Both the position numbers and the translations under genes were made by a program. 64,000 nt of DNA from an uncultured Acetatifactor sp. (lineage in GTDB: Bacteria; Bacillota; Clostridia; Lachnospirales; Lachnospiraceae), in assembly GCA_910583845.1 (NCBI GenBank), contig CAJUAB010000006.1:123247-187246 (forward strand), read 5' to 3'. Shown piece after piece: positions 1-9,199 of this stretch. The number at the start of each line of letters is the position of its first letter. The stretch's first letter is position 1. Below the pieces are notes generated by a model, which saw nothing but the letters and a program-made list of their open reading frames with translations, did not search any database and had not been told where the DNA came from.

Positions 1-2
1 AC

Positions 3-1118
3 AGAGGGACGGAAACAGGGAATGTATGGGTACAGATGCAGAGGCAGGATGCCTTTGAGCACTACAATCGGGCGCGGGCCGGTATAAAGATTCCTCTGTG
101 GCCGGACAAAAGGCATGTGCTGGCGCTGGTTCTGTCGGCAGTGATTGTGGCGGGGCTTGGCTTTGTGCCCTCTCCGGTCAGGGAACAGGCACGGCTGCGC
201 CATCAGGTGCAAAAGGAGGCGGAGGAGGAACAAAAGCAGCTGGAGCAGTTGACGGATGCCCTGGAGGGAGTGGATATGGAGAGCATGACGGAGGAGCAGA
301 GAATGCGGATGCAGGAACTGCTGGAAGCCATGCAGCGCTCCCGGGAGGAACTGGCGCAGGCGGACACCTGGGAAAGCCTGGGGCTTGCCAGGGAAAGGCT
401 GGACTATAAATATCAGCAGGCAGAGCAGAGTCTGGCACAGCTTGCCAGCCAGATGGAAAATCCCGGGGCGGCGGGAATAGCCTCCGCTCAGGCTCTGGCG
501 CGGGCGGCAGGACAGAACGGCAACGATTTATCCCAGGCCGGCTTAAGCGGCGCGCGTCTGTCGCCCGGACAGACCGGCGACAGCGGGGAGAATGGCGGCA
601 TTGCGGGCAATGGAACCGGCGTTAAGGAGAATGACGGCGGCAGCGGAACCGGTGGGAATGACGGCGGCAATGGAAGCAGTGGGAATGGGAATGACGGCGG
701 CAGTGGAACCGGTAGAAATGGTGGCGGCAACGGAACCGACGGAAGCGGCCCGGGCAATCAGGGAGCGGGTTCCGGGGAAGGTGGCAATGGCAGTGGTAAC
801 GGTTCAGGAGAGGGCGATGGTCAGGGCAATGGGGGCGGCAGCGGACGGGGAACAGGCAGCAGCAGCGCCACTCGTGACTACGTAAGCATTCCCAATGAGA
901 TCGCGGATGACGCGTCTCTCACCGGGCAAAAAAACGGAGATCAGAATTCCGACTATTTCCGGCAGCAGAACGGTCTGGCCTGGGAGGGCGACCATGTAGA
1001 CTACAATTCCGTTATCAGCCAGTATACCGACAGAGCCTATGAAGGGATCTCCATGGGCAGATATCCCAGCGGTATGGAGTCCTTCATCCGGGACTACTTC
1101 GAGAATCTGAGCAAATAA
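3..1118 (+). CDS. Membrane-anchored glycine/asparagine-rich protein, 5' end outside window
   Basis: The frame is open to the left edge and the first internal ATG (36) has no convincing ribosome-binding site, so this is probably the C-terminal part of a longer protein. One membrane segment (LALVLSAVIVAGL, about residues 28-45 from that ATG) is followed by a Glu/Gln-rich helix likely to be coiled coil (about 50-140). A long Gly/Asn/Ser low-complexity linker (about 185-280) then leads to a conserved-looking tail of about 75 residues ending in IRDYFENLSK. It sits upstream of moxR, DUF58 and vWA genes, and operons of this type often include such a membrane protein of unknown role. No enzymatic motif is visible. 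Function unknown; likely an envelope component of the MoxR system. Confidence 0.7.
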   Translation, partial: RGTETGNVWVQMQRQDAFEHYNRARAGIKIPLWPDKRHVLALVLSAVIVAGLGFVPSPVREQARLRHQVQKEAEEEQKQLEQLTDALEGVDMESMTEEQRMRMQELLEAMQRSREELAQADTWESLGLARERLDYKYQQAEQSLAQLASQMENPGAAGIASAQALARAAGQNGNDLSQAGLSGARLSPGQTGDSGENGGIAGNGTGVKENDGGSGTGGNDGGNGSSGNGNDGGSGTGRNGGGNGTDGSGPGNQGAGSGEGGNGSGNGSGEGDGQGNGGGSGRGTGSSSATRDYVSIPNEIADDASLTGQKNGDQNSDYFRQQNGLAWEGDHVDYNSVISQYTDRAYEGISMGRYPSGMESFIRDYFENLSK

Positions 1119-1127
1119 GAGGATCAG

Positions 1128-1249
1128 GGGGAACGCGGAACTCTTAATCAGCGTTTTCCCTGCCAGTGCCCGGAGAAACTGCTGGCCGTGTAGAGGACAG
1201 AAGTTTCTCCGCCAGAGAGGCGCTGGCAGGGGAACGCGGAACTCTTAAT
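1128..1249. repeat. Direct-repeat-flanked inverted repeat between two operon genes
   Basis: A 21-bp sequence (GGGGAACGCGGAACTCTTAA plus T) occurs at 1128-1148 and again at 1229-1249. Between the copies lies a large inverted repeat. 1158-1170 pairs with 1219-1231 (13 pairs, one wobble), and 1171-1180 pairs perfectly with 1202-1211, with a 7-nt bulge on the 3' side. The right direct repeat ends just before the moxR Shine-Dalgarno sequence. It could be a small non-coding insertion that duplicated its flank, or a structured mRNA processing or stability element. Confidence 0.75.
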
Positions 1250-1262
1250 AAGGAGAAGCAAG

Positions 1263-2219
1263 ATGTCAGAGATAGAATTATATCAACAGAAGATCGCGGC
1301 ATGTGAACAGGAGATCGGCAAGGGTATTATCGGCCAGCGGGAGATGATCCGTCAGGTGATGCTGGCCATGCTCTCCGGAGGCAATGTCCTTCTGGAGGGA
1401 ATGCCGGGACTGGGCAAGACCATGCTGGTGCGCACTGTCGGGCAGGTGTTTCAGCTGTCTTTCAAGCGCATTCAGTTTACGCCGGATCTGATGCCCAGCG
1501 ATGTGACGGGGACAAATATTATGGTGAAGGAAGCGGCAGGGAGCAGCTTTCGCTTTGAGAGAGGACCGGTTTTTGCCAATCTGGTGCTGGCGGACGAGAT
1601 TAACCGCGCCACGCCCAAAACGCAGTCAGCCCTGTTGGAGGCCATGCAGGAACACACGGTGACAGTGGGCAATGAGAGCCATACCCTGGAGGAACCCTTT
1701 CTGGTTCTGGCAACGCAGAATCCCATAGAACAGGAGGGAACCTATCCGCTGCCGGAGGCCCAGCTGGACCGGTTTATGTTCAAAGTATTGGTGCGGTTTC
1801 CCGGCAGGGAGGAACTGCGGGGCATTGTGGAACTGACGGAAGGGCAGCAGGCCCCTTCGATTCAAAGTATAATGGACGGCGGGGAACTTCTTAAGGCGAG
1901 AGAACTCATATCCTCCATTCCCATAGCGGAGGCTGTTATGAACTATATCCTGGAGCTGGTCATGGCCACCCATGAACCCCACCCCTATATCCGGGAGGGC
2001 GCAAGCCCCAGGGCGGCGCAGGCGCTGGTCCGCGCTTCCAGGGCCCGCGCCTTTGTGGAGCGCCGGATGAATGTTTCCTTTGAGGATGTGCAGAGTGTGG
2101 CTTACCCGGTACTGCGACACAGGATACTTCTGAATTTTGACGCCCTGGCGGAGGGTGTTCCGGAGGATGCCGTGATCCGACAGATCATAGAAGCAAAGGA
2201 AAAGAGGATCTATGTTTGA
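1263..2219 (+). CDS. MoxR-family AAA+ ATPase
   Basis: A 318-residue protein of normal MoxR size. Walker A is GMPGLGKT (about residues 46-53), Walker B is LVLADEINRA (about 106-115) and the sensor-1 region carries LATQNP (about 148-153). MoxR ATPases are chaperone-like proteins that usually act with vWA-domain partners in maturation of envelope or metalloprotein complexes. AAGGAG lies 7 nt before the ATG. The next gene starts inside the last codons of this one (8-nt overlap), so DUF58 and the vWA protein are probably translationally coupled partners. The substrate cannot be read from sequence. Confidence 0.95.
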   Translation: MSEIELYQQKIAACEQEIGKGIIGQREMIRQVMLAMLSGGNVLLEGMPGLGKTMLVRTVGQVFQLSFKRIQFTPDLMPSDVTGTNIMVKEAAGSSFRFERGPVFANLVLADEINRATPKTQSALLEAMQEHTVTVGNESHTLEEPFLVLATQNPIEQEGTYPLPEAQLDRFMFKVLVRFPGREELRGIVELTEGQQAPSIQSIMDGGELLKARELISSIPIAEAVMNYILELVMATHEPHPYIREGASPRAAQALVRASRARAFVERRMNVSFEDVQSVAYPVLRHRILLNFDALAEGVPEDAVIRQIIEAKEKRIYV

Positions 2220-3090
2220 CAGGAAATTATATGACGCGCTGTCCCGGCTGCGTTTGCAGATGTCAAATAAAAGCGGCATGAATGTGTCAGGGAACCGGAA
2301 GTCTGTGAAGAAGGGGCTCTCGGCGGAATTTTCGGATTTCCGGGAGTATATGCCGGGGGACGATCTGCGCCGTATGGACTGGAATGTGTACGCAAGACTG
2401 GATAAGCTCTACATCCGGGAATATATGGAGGAGAAGGAGGCCGTGGTTTCCGTCCTGATCGACACCAGCGCCTCCATGGACTACGGAACCCCCAATAAGG
2501 CGGAGCTGGCCCGGGATCTGGCGGCGGTTACATCCTATCTGGCGCTCTGCAATATGGACCGGCTTTTGCTCTGCGATATGAAGGATATGGGAAAAGCGCT
2601 TGCGGTAAGCGGAGGAAAGAGAGGTTTTTCCAAAGTGCTGCGCTGGCTGGAGACGCGCACTTTCTCAGGCGAGGTGGACATGCTGGCGGCGGCCAGGAAA
2701 ATGCAGTTCCACGGACCGGGAGTGACGGTGCTTATCAGCGATTTTTTACATCCGGGTATGTTGGATGAGAAAGCGCAGGACTATGAGAAGCTCCTTAAGT
2801 ACCTCCGCTATTGCAGACAGCGACCGGTGGTGCTGCACACCATGGCCGCGGAGGAGCTTCACATCACGTTGGAGGGCGCGTTGAACCTGATTGACGCGGA
2901 GAACCAGACCAGGCTGCGCCTGACAATGGACGCAAGAACCGTGGAACATTATGAGAGAGAATTGAAGCGTCTGATGGAGCGCATGAAAAAGGGATGCAGC
3001 GGGGGCAGAGGCGCTTATGTGCTCTGTGATACAGGGAGAGACATCACGCAGCTGGTGTTTCAGGATTTAAGGGTGATTTATGATATTTGA
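2212..3090 (+). CDS. DUF58 (vWA-fold) protein
   Basis: 292 residues with the DUF58 signature RRMDWNVYARLDKLYIREY (about residues 44-62), followed by a vWA-like strand and MIDAS-type motif LIDTSASM (about 82-89). DUF58 proteins are the usual partners of MoxR ATPases and are thought to act as metal-ion-dependent adaptor modules. No signal peptide or membrane segment is seen, so it is probably cytoplasmic. It overlaps moxR by 8 nt at its start and the large vWA gene by 11 nt at its end, which supports one transcript and coupled translation. Confidence 0.93.
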   Translation: MFDRKLYDALSRLRLQMSNKSGMNVSGNRKSVKKGLSAEFSDFREYMPGDDLRRMDWNVYARLDKLYIREYMEEKEAVVSVLIDTSASMDYGTPNKAELARDLAAVTSYLALCNMDRLLLCDMKDMGKALAVSGGKRGFSKVLRWLETRTFSGEVDMLAAARKMQFHGPGVTVLISDFLHPGMLDEKAQDYEKLLKYLRYCRQRPVVLHTMAAEELHITLEGALNLIDAENQTRLRLTMDARTVEHYERELKRLMERMKKGCSGGRGAYVLCDTGRDITQLVFQDLRVIYDI

Positions 3091-6000
3091 AAATTTGTGG
3101 CCGCTGGCGATGCTGCTGGCTGTGCCTGTGATTATCATTTTGTATTTTCTAAAACCCAGGGGGAAGGACCAACGTGTATCCTCCATTTTGTTGTGGGATC
3201 AGCTTTTCAGAAATCAGCAGTCCAAGACCTTTCTGGAGAAATTTATCCACAATATCCTGATGTACCTTCAGATTCTGATGGTTCTGCTGCTGGTGCTGGC
3301 GCTGATGTCCCCCTATATACTCCGGCAGGGAAACGGCAGGGGGAATATGGTACTGGTGCTGGACACCAGCGGAAGTATGCAGCATGATACGGGGAATGGC
3401 AGAACGCGTATAGAGGAGGCTGTGGAACAGGCCAAGGGGCTGGTGGCATCTCTGGACGGAGGCGTTTTCTCCATTGTCACCAGCGACTGCATGGGAAGTA
3501 ATCTGCTTGCAGCAGGCGTAAAGGACAGGCAAAGTCTGTATGCCGCGCTGGATCAGATCCAGTGCTGTGATGGCCCCGGAGACCTGCGGGGAGCCGAGGG
3601 CCTGGTGGAAGCACTGCGGGGGACGGCATCGCAGCCTGTGGACAGCGCCGCGGCCCAGGGGAAGGAGCAGGCGCCTGCGGAGGTGATTGTGTTCACCGAC
3701 GGTACGGGCGCGGAGGATGCCGGAAATTTCGCGGCTCTTTTTGATGCCCGGGTGATGGTTATGGGCGGGCAAGTGAGCAATGTGGCCAACAATTTCCTGT
3801 CTTATTTTGAAAGTGTTGAAAGTGCTGAAAGTGTTGAAAGTACTGAAAATACAGAACAGGAAAAACCTGTGGAGAATGCCGGGAGCAGAGTGGGCGGGGA
3901 GACAGTGGAAGGGGATTCTGCGGGCGGAGATGGGAGGACGGTAACCTGTGCCTCCAGTCTCACCAATTACAGCGATGGGGACGCGTCCCTGGAGATCAGT
4001 CTGTATGAGGGAAAGAGGCTGCGGGAGGTCAGACAGCTGACCCTGGAGGCAGGGGAGACCAGGCTGTTTTTCTACGAGCCCTTTGCGTGGCAGGGAGAGC
4101 CGCTTCGCAGTGAGATTGGCGCGGTGAGTTTCGAGGGGGAGGACCAGGGGGACTCTCTGCCGGAGGACAACACGGCCTTTGCGGTGGCCGCGCAGGCCAG
4201 CCGGACGGAGGCCGTACTCGTGGGAACGGGCAATACCTATCTGGAGAAGGCCTATCAGGCGGTGACGGGAGAAAGTCTGGTCAAGGTGGCCTCGGAGGGC
4301 GAACTGCCACAGGATTCCCGGGATGTGCGCATCTATGACGCGGGTGCGGGCACCGCCGGGTATGGCGATGCCTGCAGCCTGGTGTTTGGCGGTGAAGCAA
4401 ATGCCGCAGGCAGCGCGGAGCGGGTGATGCTGACCGTCACGGACTGTGATCTGACTTCCGGTATCGCCAATTTCTCTCTGGGGGTAAATGAGACCAGAGT
4501 GTATGAGATTCCGGCGTGGGGGACGGGCTTTCTGTGGGCCGGAGAGCAGTGCGCCGGATACTATGGGGAGCACGACGGCGTGAAAACAGTGGTGGTGGGC
4601 TTTGACATCCGGGAGTCAGACTTTCCGCTGAAGGCCGAGTTTCCTGTCTTTATTTCCAATGCCATCCATTATCTGGGAGATGCCTCTTTGCTGGCAAACA
4701 ATATTTATATGGCGGGAGACAGGGTGTTGTTTCATCCTCAGGCGGATCTGGATGTGCATACTCTGAGCGCCGGGACTCGAAAAGCGGGTCTGTATCAGGT
4801 GGAGGCAGGGGAGCAGAGTGAATCTTATGTGGTGCGCTTTGACACGGGCAGCCAGTCTGACGGTCGGTTGACGGCGGAGGGGACGGCGAGAGGGGATACC
4901 TACGGCAGCGGACCTGTAAAAAGGCGGCTTCGCAGCGCATTGCTGGCGGTGCTTCTGGCGCTCATGGGACTGGAGTGGTTTCTGTATGTGCGGCAGACCC
5001 GCAGCCGCAACAGATTTTATATGGCGGTGCGGCTGGTTGGCGCGGCTCTGGTGCTGCTGGCGCTCCTTGGCGTGTCCGTAGACAGGCGCGGCGGAACCAA
5101 TACCACTGTATTTCTGGTGGATATCTCCAACAGCAACGAGCAGAACCTGGAGAACATGGAGGCTTACATCAAAGACGCGCTGGCGGATATGCCCGGGGGA
5201 AATCAGTACGGCATTGTCACTTTCGGCAAAAATTCCCTGGTGGAACAGTTTCTGACAGGGGACGATCATTTTGCCAGGATTATGTCGCTGCCGGACAAGA
5301 CGGCAACGAATTTTGAAGAGGCCGTATCCAGAGCGTTGGCCATGCTTCCTCCGGAAGGCGCGGGGCGACTGGTTTTACTCACCGACGGGCGGGAGACCAG
5401 GGGTGAGCTGGCCAATACGGCGGCGGCGCTTCTGTCCGGCCGGGTAGAGCTGCTGGCCATGCTCTATGAGACCAGCCAGGGACAGGATGCCTATGTGGAG
5501 AATGTGAAACTGCCGGGTTATTTGTACCAGGGGGATGTCTACTCTATAACGGTGACGGTGGTGAGCAATTATGAGACGGACGCGGAGATTCAGATCTGGA
5601 TGGGAACCATGCAGACAGATGCCTACGGTGTCCATCTCAATCGGGGAACCAACCAGTTTCAGTTCCGGCAGGAAGTCACGGGGGAGAATGTGGAGAGCTT
5701 TGAGGTCAGGCTGGCTGCGGCGGGGGATACCTGTCCGGAGAATGACAGCTATCATGCCTGCGCGGTAGTGGATGCCGTGCCTAAGGTGCTGGTGGTTTCC
5801 GGCCTCTCCCAGGACAGCGGTGAGTTTGAAAAGCTGCTCCGGAGCGCGAACTGCGATTATGGCGTGGTTTCGGCCATCAATGCCCCCGGCACGTTGGAGG
5901 AGATGCTGGAATATAAGAGTATTGTCCTGAACAATGTGTATCTCTCGGATCTGCCGGAAGGTTTTCGGGAAAATATAGAGATGTATGTGAAGGATTACGG

Positions 6001-7831
6001 CTGCGGCCTGGTCTGCTGCGGAGGGGATGAAAGCTACGCTCTGGGAGGTTATCGGGAAAGTGTGCTGGAAACCTTGCTGCCAGTGGACATGGAACTCAGG
6101 GGAGTGGATGAGCTTCCGGCTACGGCAATGATTATGGTGATCGATCATTCCGGAAGCATGAGCGGCAGCGCCGGAGGCGGCGTCACCAGCCTGGATCTGG
6201 CTGTCACTGCCGCCAAGACGGCGGTGGACCAGATGCGCAGCAGCAATTATGTGGGCGTCATCGCCTTTGACGACAGGTTCAGCTGGATTGTGGAGCCTTC
6301 TCTGGCCACCGACAGGGAGGAGATCAAAAAGCAGATTGAAACCATCCCCGAGGGCGGCGGAACCACGATTCAGCCGGCGCTCTGGGAGGCGTTAAACGGA
6401 GCCCTGGAATGTGAGACCGGTATCAGGCATGTGATTCTGCTGACGGACGGCCAGGGGGAGAGTTCGGATTACGGCAGACTGATATCGGCGTATAAGGCTG
6501 CGGGGGTTACGCTGTCCACGGTGGCCGTGGGGAGCGGGGCGGACGCGAAGCTCCTGGAGAGACTGGCGGCCGACTGCGGAGGACGCTATTACGATTCCGA
6601 TGCAGCCACGGACATCCCCAAAATTTTTGCGCAGGAGGTGTTTCTAAACGGGGATACCTATCTGCAAAACGGAGATTTTGCCCTGGCGGTTTCCGGGGGC
6701 GAGATTACGGACGGGCTTTTTACGGGGGGCTGGCCCCATATCCGCGGCTATGTGAGCGCCACTCCCAAAAGCGCCGCCCAGGTGCTGATTGCCTCGGAGA
6801 AGGATGATCCGATCCTGACGGTGACACAGTACGGCCTGGGGCACACCGTGGCATGGAATACGGATGTGACGAATCAGTGGAGCGGCGGTTTCGCGGGGGA
6901 GAGGGACTATGTGCAGCTCTGGAAACGTATTATCGACTACAGCGCGGGCAACACCAGGATTGGAGAGGATTCTGTGGATGTGCTGACAGCGGCGGGAACT
7001 ACGGAGATTACTTACCGCGCCCGGGATTTTGGCGAAGACACCCGGGTGGAGGCGGTATACACCGATCCGGAGGGCAATACCAGGACGCAGGAGCTGCAGG
7101 CCATGGCGCCGGGAAGCTATAAGACCAGTCTGGAGACGGATATGAGCGGGATCTACAACTTCAGTGTGCGCCGCCTGGATGGCGGAAAGGTTGAAAGTTC
7201 CGTGACCACGGCGGCAGTGGTACAATATTCGGATGAATACAAATTCAATGTGGGAAACAGCGCTTTTAAGAGCTTTGTGGAGCGTTACGGCAGGATGCTG
7301 GAGCCGGACGAGAATTTCTGGGTAAAGAAAAAGAGCGGGGCCAGAGAGCGGTATGAACTCACACAGTGGCTGATTCTGCTGGCGATCCTGTGGTTTGTCA
7401 TGGATATCGCCTTCCGCAGATTCCATTTCAGGCCGCAGGACACAAGACTGTACCGTCTGATCACCCGGAACAGGGCACGGAGGGGGCGGAGAGAGTCCGG
7501 TGCCGGGCCGGGAGGCGCGAAGGCAGGCAGTGGGACGGAAAATGAAGAGGAGGGAAGCGGCATCAGGAGCAAAGCAGCAGGCCCTGTAAACGGCGGAGCC
7601 AGTGTCCCGGGCGGAACAACGGGCATCAGAAACGGAGAAGCCGACATCACAGGAGAGCCGGCAGGCACCGGAAGCAAGGGCAGGGACGGAATCGGGCGTG
7701 AGACAGAGGATATGGAAGCGCGGAGCGGAAAGAATCGGAAGAGGGCCGGGAAACCGGCCGGAGAGCAGAAGCCGCAGTCTCTGGATACTTCGGCTCTGCT
7801 CAAAAAGAAGGATCAGAGAAATCACAGCTAG
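3080..7831 (+). CDS. Giant multi-vWA membrane protein with a glutamine-amidotransferase-like domain
   Basis: 1583 residues. The N-terminus resembles BatA, with two membrane helices (about 6-24 and 60-78) and a vWA domain with intact MIDAS DTSGSM (about 95-100). A second pair of helices (about 613-663) is followed by a degenerate vWA domain (VDISNSN near 680). Next comes a class I glutamine-amidotransferase-like fold (KVLVVSG to CCGGDESYALGGY, about 905-1000), then a third vWA domain with intact MIDAS DHSGSM (about 1021-1026). A final membrane helix lies near 1428-1446, ahead of a charged, low-complexity tail of about 130 residues. Bacteria usually encode these modules as two proteins, so this looks like a fusion. 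It likely forms the envelope-facing adaptor of the MoxR/DUF58 system. In-frame 9-bp repeats (about 3809-3845) give a Glu-Ser-Val/Ala stretch. Confidence 0.9.
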   Translation: MIFENLWPLAMLLAVPVIIILYFLKPRGKDQRVSSILLWDQLFRNQQSKTFLEKFIHNILMYLQILMVLLLVLALMSPYILRQGNGRGNMVLVLDTSGSMQHDTGNGRTRIEEAVEQAKGLVASLDGGVFSIVTSDCMGSNLLAAGVKDRQSLYAALDQIQCCDGPGDLRGAEGLVEALRGTASQPVDSAAAQGKEQAPAEVIVFTDGTGAEDAGNFAALFDARVMVMGGQVSNVANNFLSYFESVESAESVESTENTEQEKPVENAGSRVGGETVEGDSAGGDGRTVTCASSLTNYSDGDASLEISLYEGKRLREVRQLTLEAGETRLFFYEPFAWQGEPLRSEIGAVSFEGEDQGDSLPEDNTAFAVAAQASRTEAVLVGTGNTYLEKAYQAVTGESLVKVASEGELPQDSRDVRIYDAGAGTAGYGDACSLVFGGEANAAGSAERVMLTVTDCDLTSGIANFSLGVNETRVYEIPAWGTGFLWAGEQCAGYYGEHDGVKTVVVGFDIRESDFPLKAEFPVFISNAIHYLGDASLLANNIYMAGDRVLFHPQADLDVHTLSAGTRKAGLYQVEAGEQSESYVVRFDTGSQSDGRLTAEGTARGDTYGSGPVKRRLRSALLAVLLALMGLEWFLYVRQTRSRNRFYMAVRLVGAALVLLALLGVSVDRRGGTNTTVFLVDISNSNEQNLENMEAYIKDALADMPGGNQYGIVTFGKNSLVEQFLTGDDHFARIMSLPDKTATNFEEAVSRALAMLPPEGAGRLVLLTDGRETRGELANTAAALLSGRVELLAMLYETSQGQDAYVENVKLPGYLYQGDVYSITVTVVSNYETDAEIQIWMGTMQTDAYGVHLNRGTNQFQFRQEVTGENVESFEVRLAAAGDTCPENDSYHACAVVDAVPKVLVVSGLSQDSGEFEKLLRSANCDYGVVSAINAPGTLEEMLEYKSIVLNNVYLSDLPEGFRENIEMYVKDYGCGLVCCGGDESYALGGYRESVLETLLPVDMELRGVDELPATAMIMVIDHSGSMSGSAGGGVTSLDLAVTAAKTAVDQMRSSNYVGVIAFDDRFSWIVEPSLATDREEIKKQIETIPEGGGTTIQPALWEALNGALECETGIRHVILLTDGQGESSDYGRLISAYKAAGVTLSTVAVGSGADAKLLERLAADCGGRYYDSDAATDIPKIFAQEVFLNGDTYLQNGDFALAVSGGEITDGLFTGGWPHIRGYVSATPKSAAQVLIASEKDDPILTVTQYGLGHTVAWNTDVTNQWSGGFAGERDYVQLWKRIIDYSAGNTRIGEDSVDVLTAAGTTEITYRARDFGEDTRVEAVYTDPEGNTRTQELQAMAPGSYKTSLETDMSGIYNFSVRRLDGGKVESSVTTAAVVQYSDEYKFNVGNSAFKSFVERYGRMLEPDENFWVKKKSGARERYELTQWLILLAILWFVMDIAFRRFHFRPQDTRLYRLITRNRARRGRRESGAGPGGAKAGSGTENEEEGSGIRSKAAGPVNGGASVPGGTTGIRNGEADITGEPAGTGSKGRDGIGRETEDMEARSGKNRKRAGKPAGEQKPQSLDTSALLKKKDQRNHS

Positions 7832-7847
7832 AGATCGGGGGAGGCGG

Positions 7848-8624
7848 TCAGGCCCGGATAAATTTTCGGATATCTTTCTCCTGGGCTTTGGGATTCAGCT
7901 TCAGAATCTGGCCGCGTATTTTCCGGTAGGCTTCATCGGGAGAAAGATCCGGAGACAGATCTTTCTCCCAGAAATCCTCCACCGTTGTAAAGACGGTGCT
8001 GTTCCAGCCGTATTCCTCCCCGGATCTGTTCTTTTTACGGGCATGTCCGCACATGGTGATAAACAGGTTCTTTTGCAGGTTCACGAGCGCCCGGTCAAAG
8101 AGGGAAGCGTCTTCCCGATGGATATTACAGATGCGCTTCAGGTCGGGGACGGAGGCATGTCCGTTCTCACTGACCGCCTCGTATAGTTTCTTTTCCAGCT
8201 GACTGGCCTTTCCCTCGTCGTACCACTCGTCAAAGACCATGCCCTTTCTGCGCACGGCCAGAAAGAGAGGATACCATTCCCGGGTGATATAGCCGCTGGC
8301 ACCAAAAAAGACCTTGCCGTAGGCGATATCCCTGCGTTCCTCCAGAATCCGCATCCGCCACTCCCAGGGATCGGTTTCCGGATCGCCGGTATGCCATCTG
8401 ATGGGAGAATCCGAAGGGGCGGCGTTCCATCCGAAGTCAATGATCGCGTAGATTCCCTTTGAATTGCCCCCTCCCATGGAAAAACCGCAATTTAACAGTT
8501 CATCGCAAAAATCTGAAAAACATTTAATCATTTCTTCCTCTTTCCAGCGCGGCAGGAGTCCGGACCAGAGTGCTATTTCAAACACGCTCTGGTTCACAGT
8601 CCTGCCGTGTCTGTATATTTTCAT
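7848..8624 (-). CDS. AlkZ-related (YcaQ-like) protein
   Basis: 258 residues, no signal peptide or membrane segment. The overall look (REWYPLFLAVRRKG, a C-terminal winged-helix-like half, KIRGQILKLNPKA near the end) resembles proteins annotated as AlkZ-related, which belong near the winged-helix DNA glycosylases that unhook interstrand crosslinks. I cannot identify the catalytic Gln-x-Gln motif of true AlkZ, so glycosylase activity is not supported. It converges on the large vWA gene with a 16-nt gap. The Shine-Dalgarno sequence is weak. Family call is tentative. Confidence 0.55.
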   Translation of the reverse strand: MKIYRHGRTVNQSVFEIALWSGLLPRWKEEEMIKCFSDFCDELLNCGFSMGGGNSKGIYAIIDFGWNAAPSDSPIRWHTGDPETDPWEWRMRILEERRDIAYGKVFFGASGYITREWYPLFLAVRRKGMVFDEWYDEGKASQLEKKLYEAVSENGHASVPDLKRICNIHREDASLFDRALVNLQKNLFITMCGHARKKNRSGEEYGWNSTVFTTVEDFWEKDLSPDLSPDEAYRKIRGQILKLNPKAQEKDIRKFIRA

Positions 8625-8685
8625 TTCTCACAGAGCCGGTGATGAATCCACACTCTGTGGATAGCATGGGTCTGAATAAATCCAT

Positions 8686-8733
8686 TATACCGCAATAAAC
8701 AGGACAGCTGTATGTCCTGTTTATTGCGGTATA
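8686..8733. repeat. Perfect 21-bp palindromic hairpin
   Basis: 8686-8706 is the exact reverse complement of 8713-8733, with a 6-nt loop. It separates two minus-strand genes. Neither side has a proper T-tract, so a simple intrinsic terminator is a poor fit, although a stem this long could still stop transcription or protect the 3' end of the DUF2752 mRNA. It may be a miniature mobile or REP-type element. Confidence 0.8.
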
Positions 8734-8771
8734 AAAATTCTTCTCCATGAGAGTCTATGAGAGTCCATCCA

Positions 8772-9191
8772 TTAAAGCCGGATATTCATGCATAACAGGA
8801 GGACATTCCGCAGGACACAGTTTACTCCCAGAATACCGATGGCCGCATAGAGGTACCAGTTGTGGAAGCGCAAGCCGCGGAAATAGCGGAAATGTGTGAG
8901 CCGGGCCGCGGCATGGGAGAGCATGAACGCCCCATAGAGCACGGCGGCATAGAGTACCAGTGGATGGTACCAGAGAGAAAGCAGGATATGACCGTGCAGA
9001 AGGCTGATCAGCGCGCGGGTGCCTCCGCATCCGGGACAGTAAAGGCCGAAAAATGTGTACATGATACAGGGAGGCAGGGAAATATGTGGCAGGAGCACAT
9101 AGTAAAACAGTGCCCCTGCCACAATGGCCCCACCCAGGAAAATACATCCCAGATAAAATAAATTGTCCTCCAATGACCGTTCGCTCTTCAT
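8772..9191 (-). CDS. DUF2752 small membrane protein
   Basis: 139 residues with four predicted hydrophobic segments. The diagnostic motif LYCPGCGGTRALISLLHG falls at about residues 49-66. DUF2752 proteins are small integral membrane proteins of unknown function, and the CPxCGxTR box suggests a redox or metal site at the membrane face. AAGAGG precedes the ATG by 4 nt. It lies 8 nt downstream of the DUF4190 gene and probably shares its transcript. The hairpin at 8686-8733 lies after its stop. Confidence 0.88.
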   Translation of the reverse strand: MKSERSLEDNLFYLGCIFLGGAIVAGALFYYVLLPHISLPPCIMYTFFGLYCPGCGGTRALISLLHGHILLSLWYHPLVLYAAVLYGAFMLSHAAARLTHFRYFRGLRFHNWYLYAAIGILGVNCVLRNVLLLCMNIRL

Positions 9192-9199
9192 GGAACCTC

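Noticed and set aside
590..860. Collagen-like or RTX repeat in the first protein
   Set aside because: The Gly/Asn/Ser-rich part has no regular Gly-X-Y or GGxGxD periodicity; it is a low-complexity linker.
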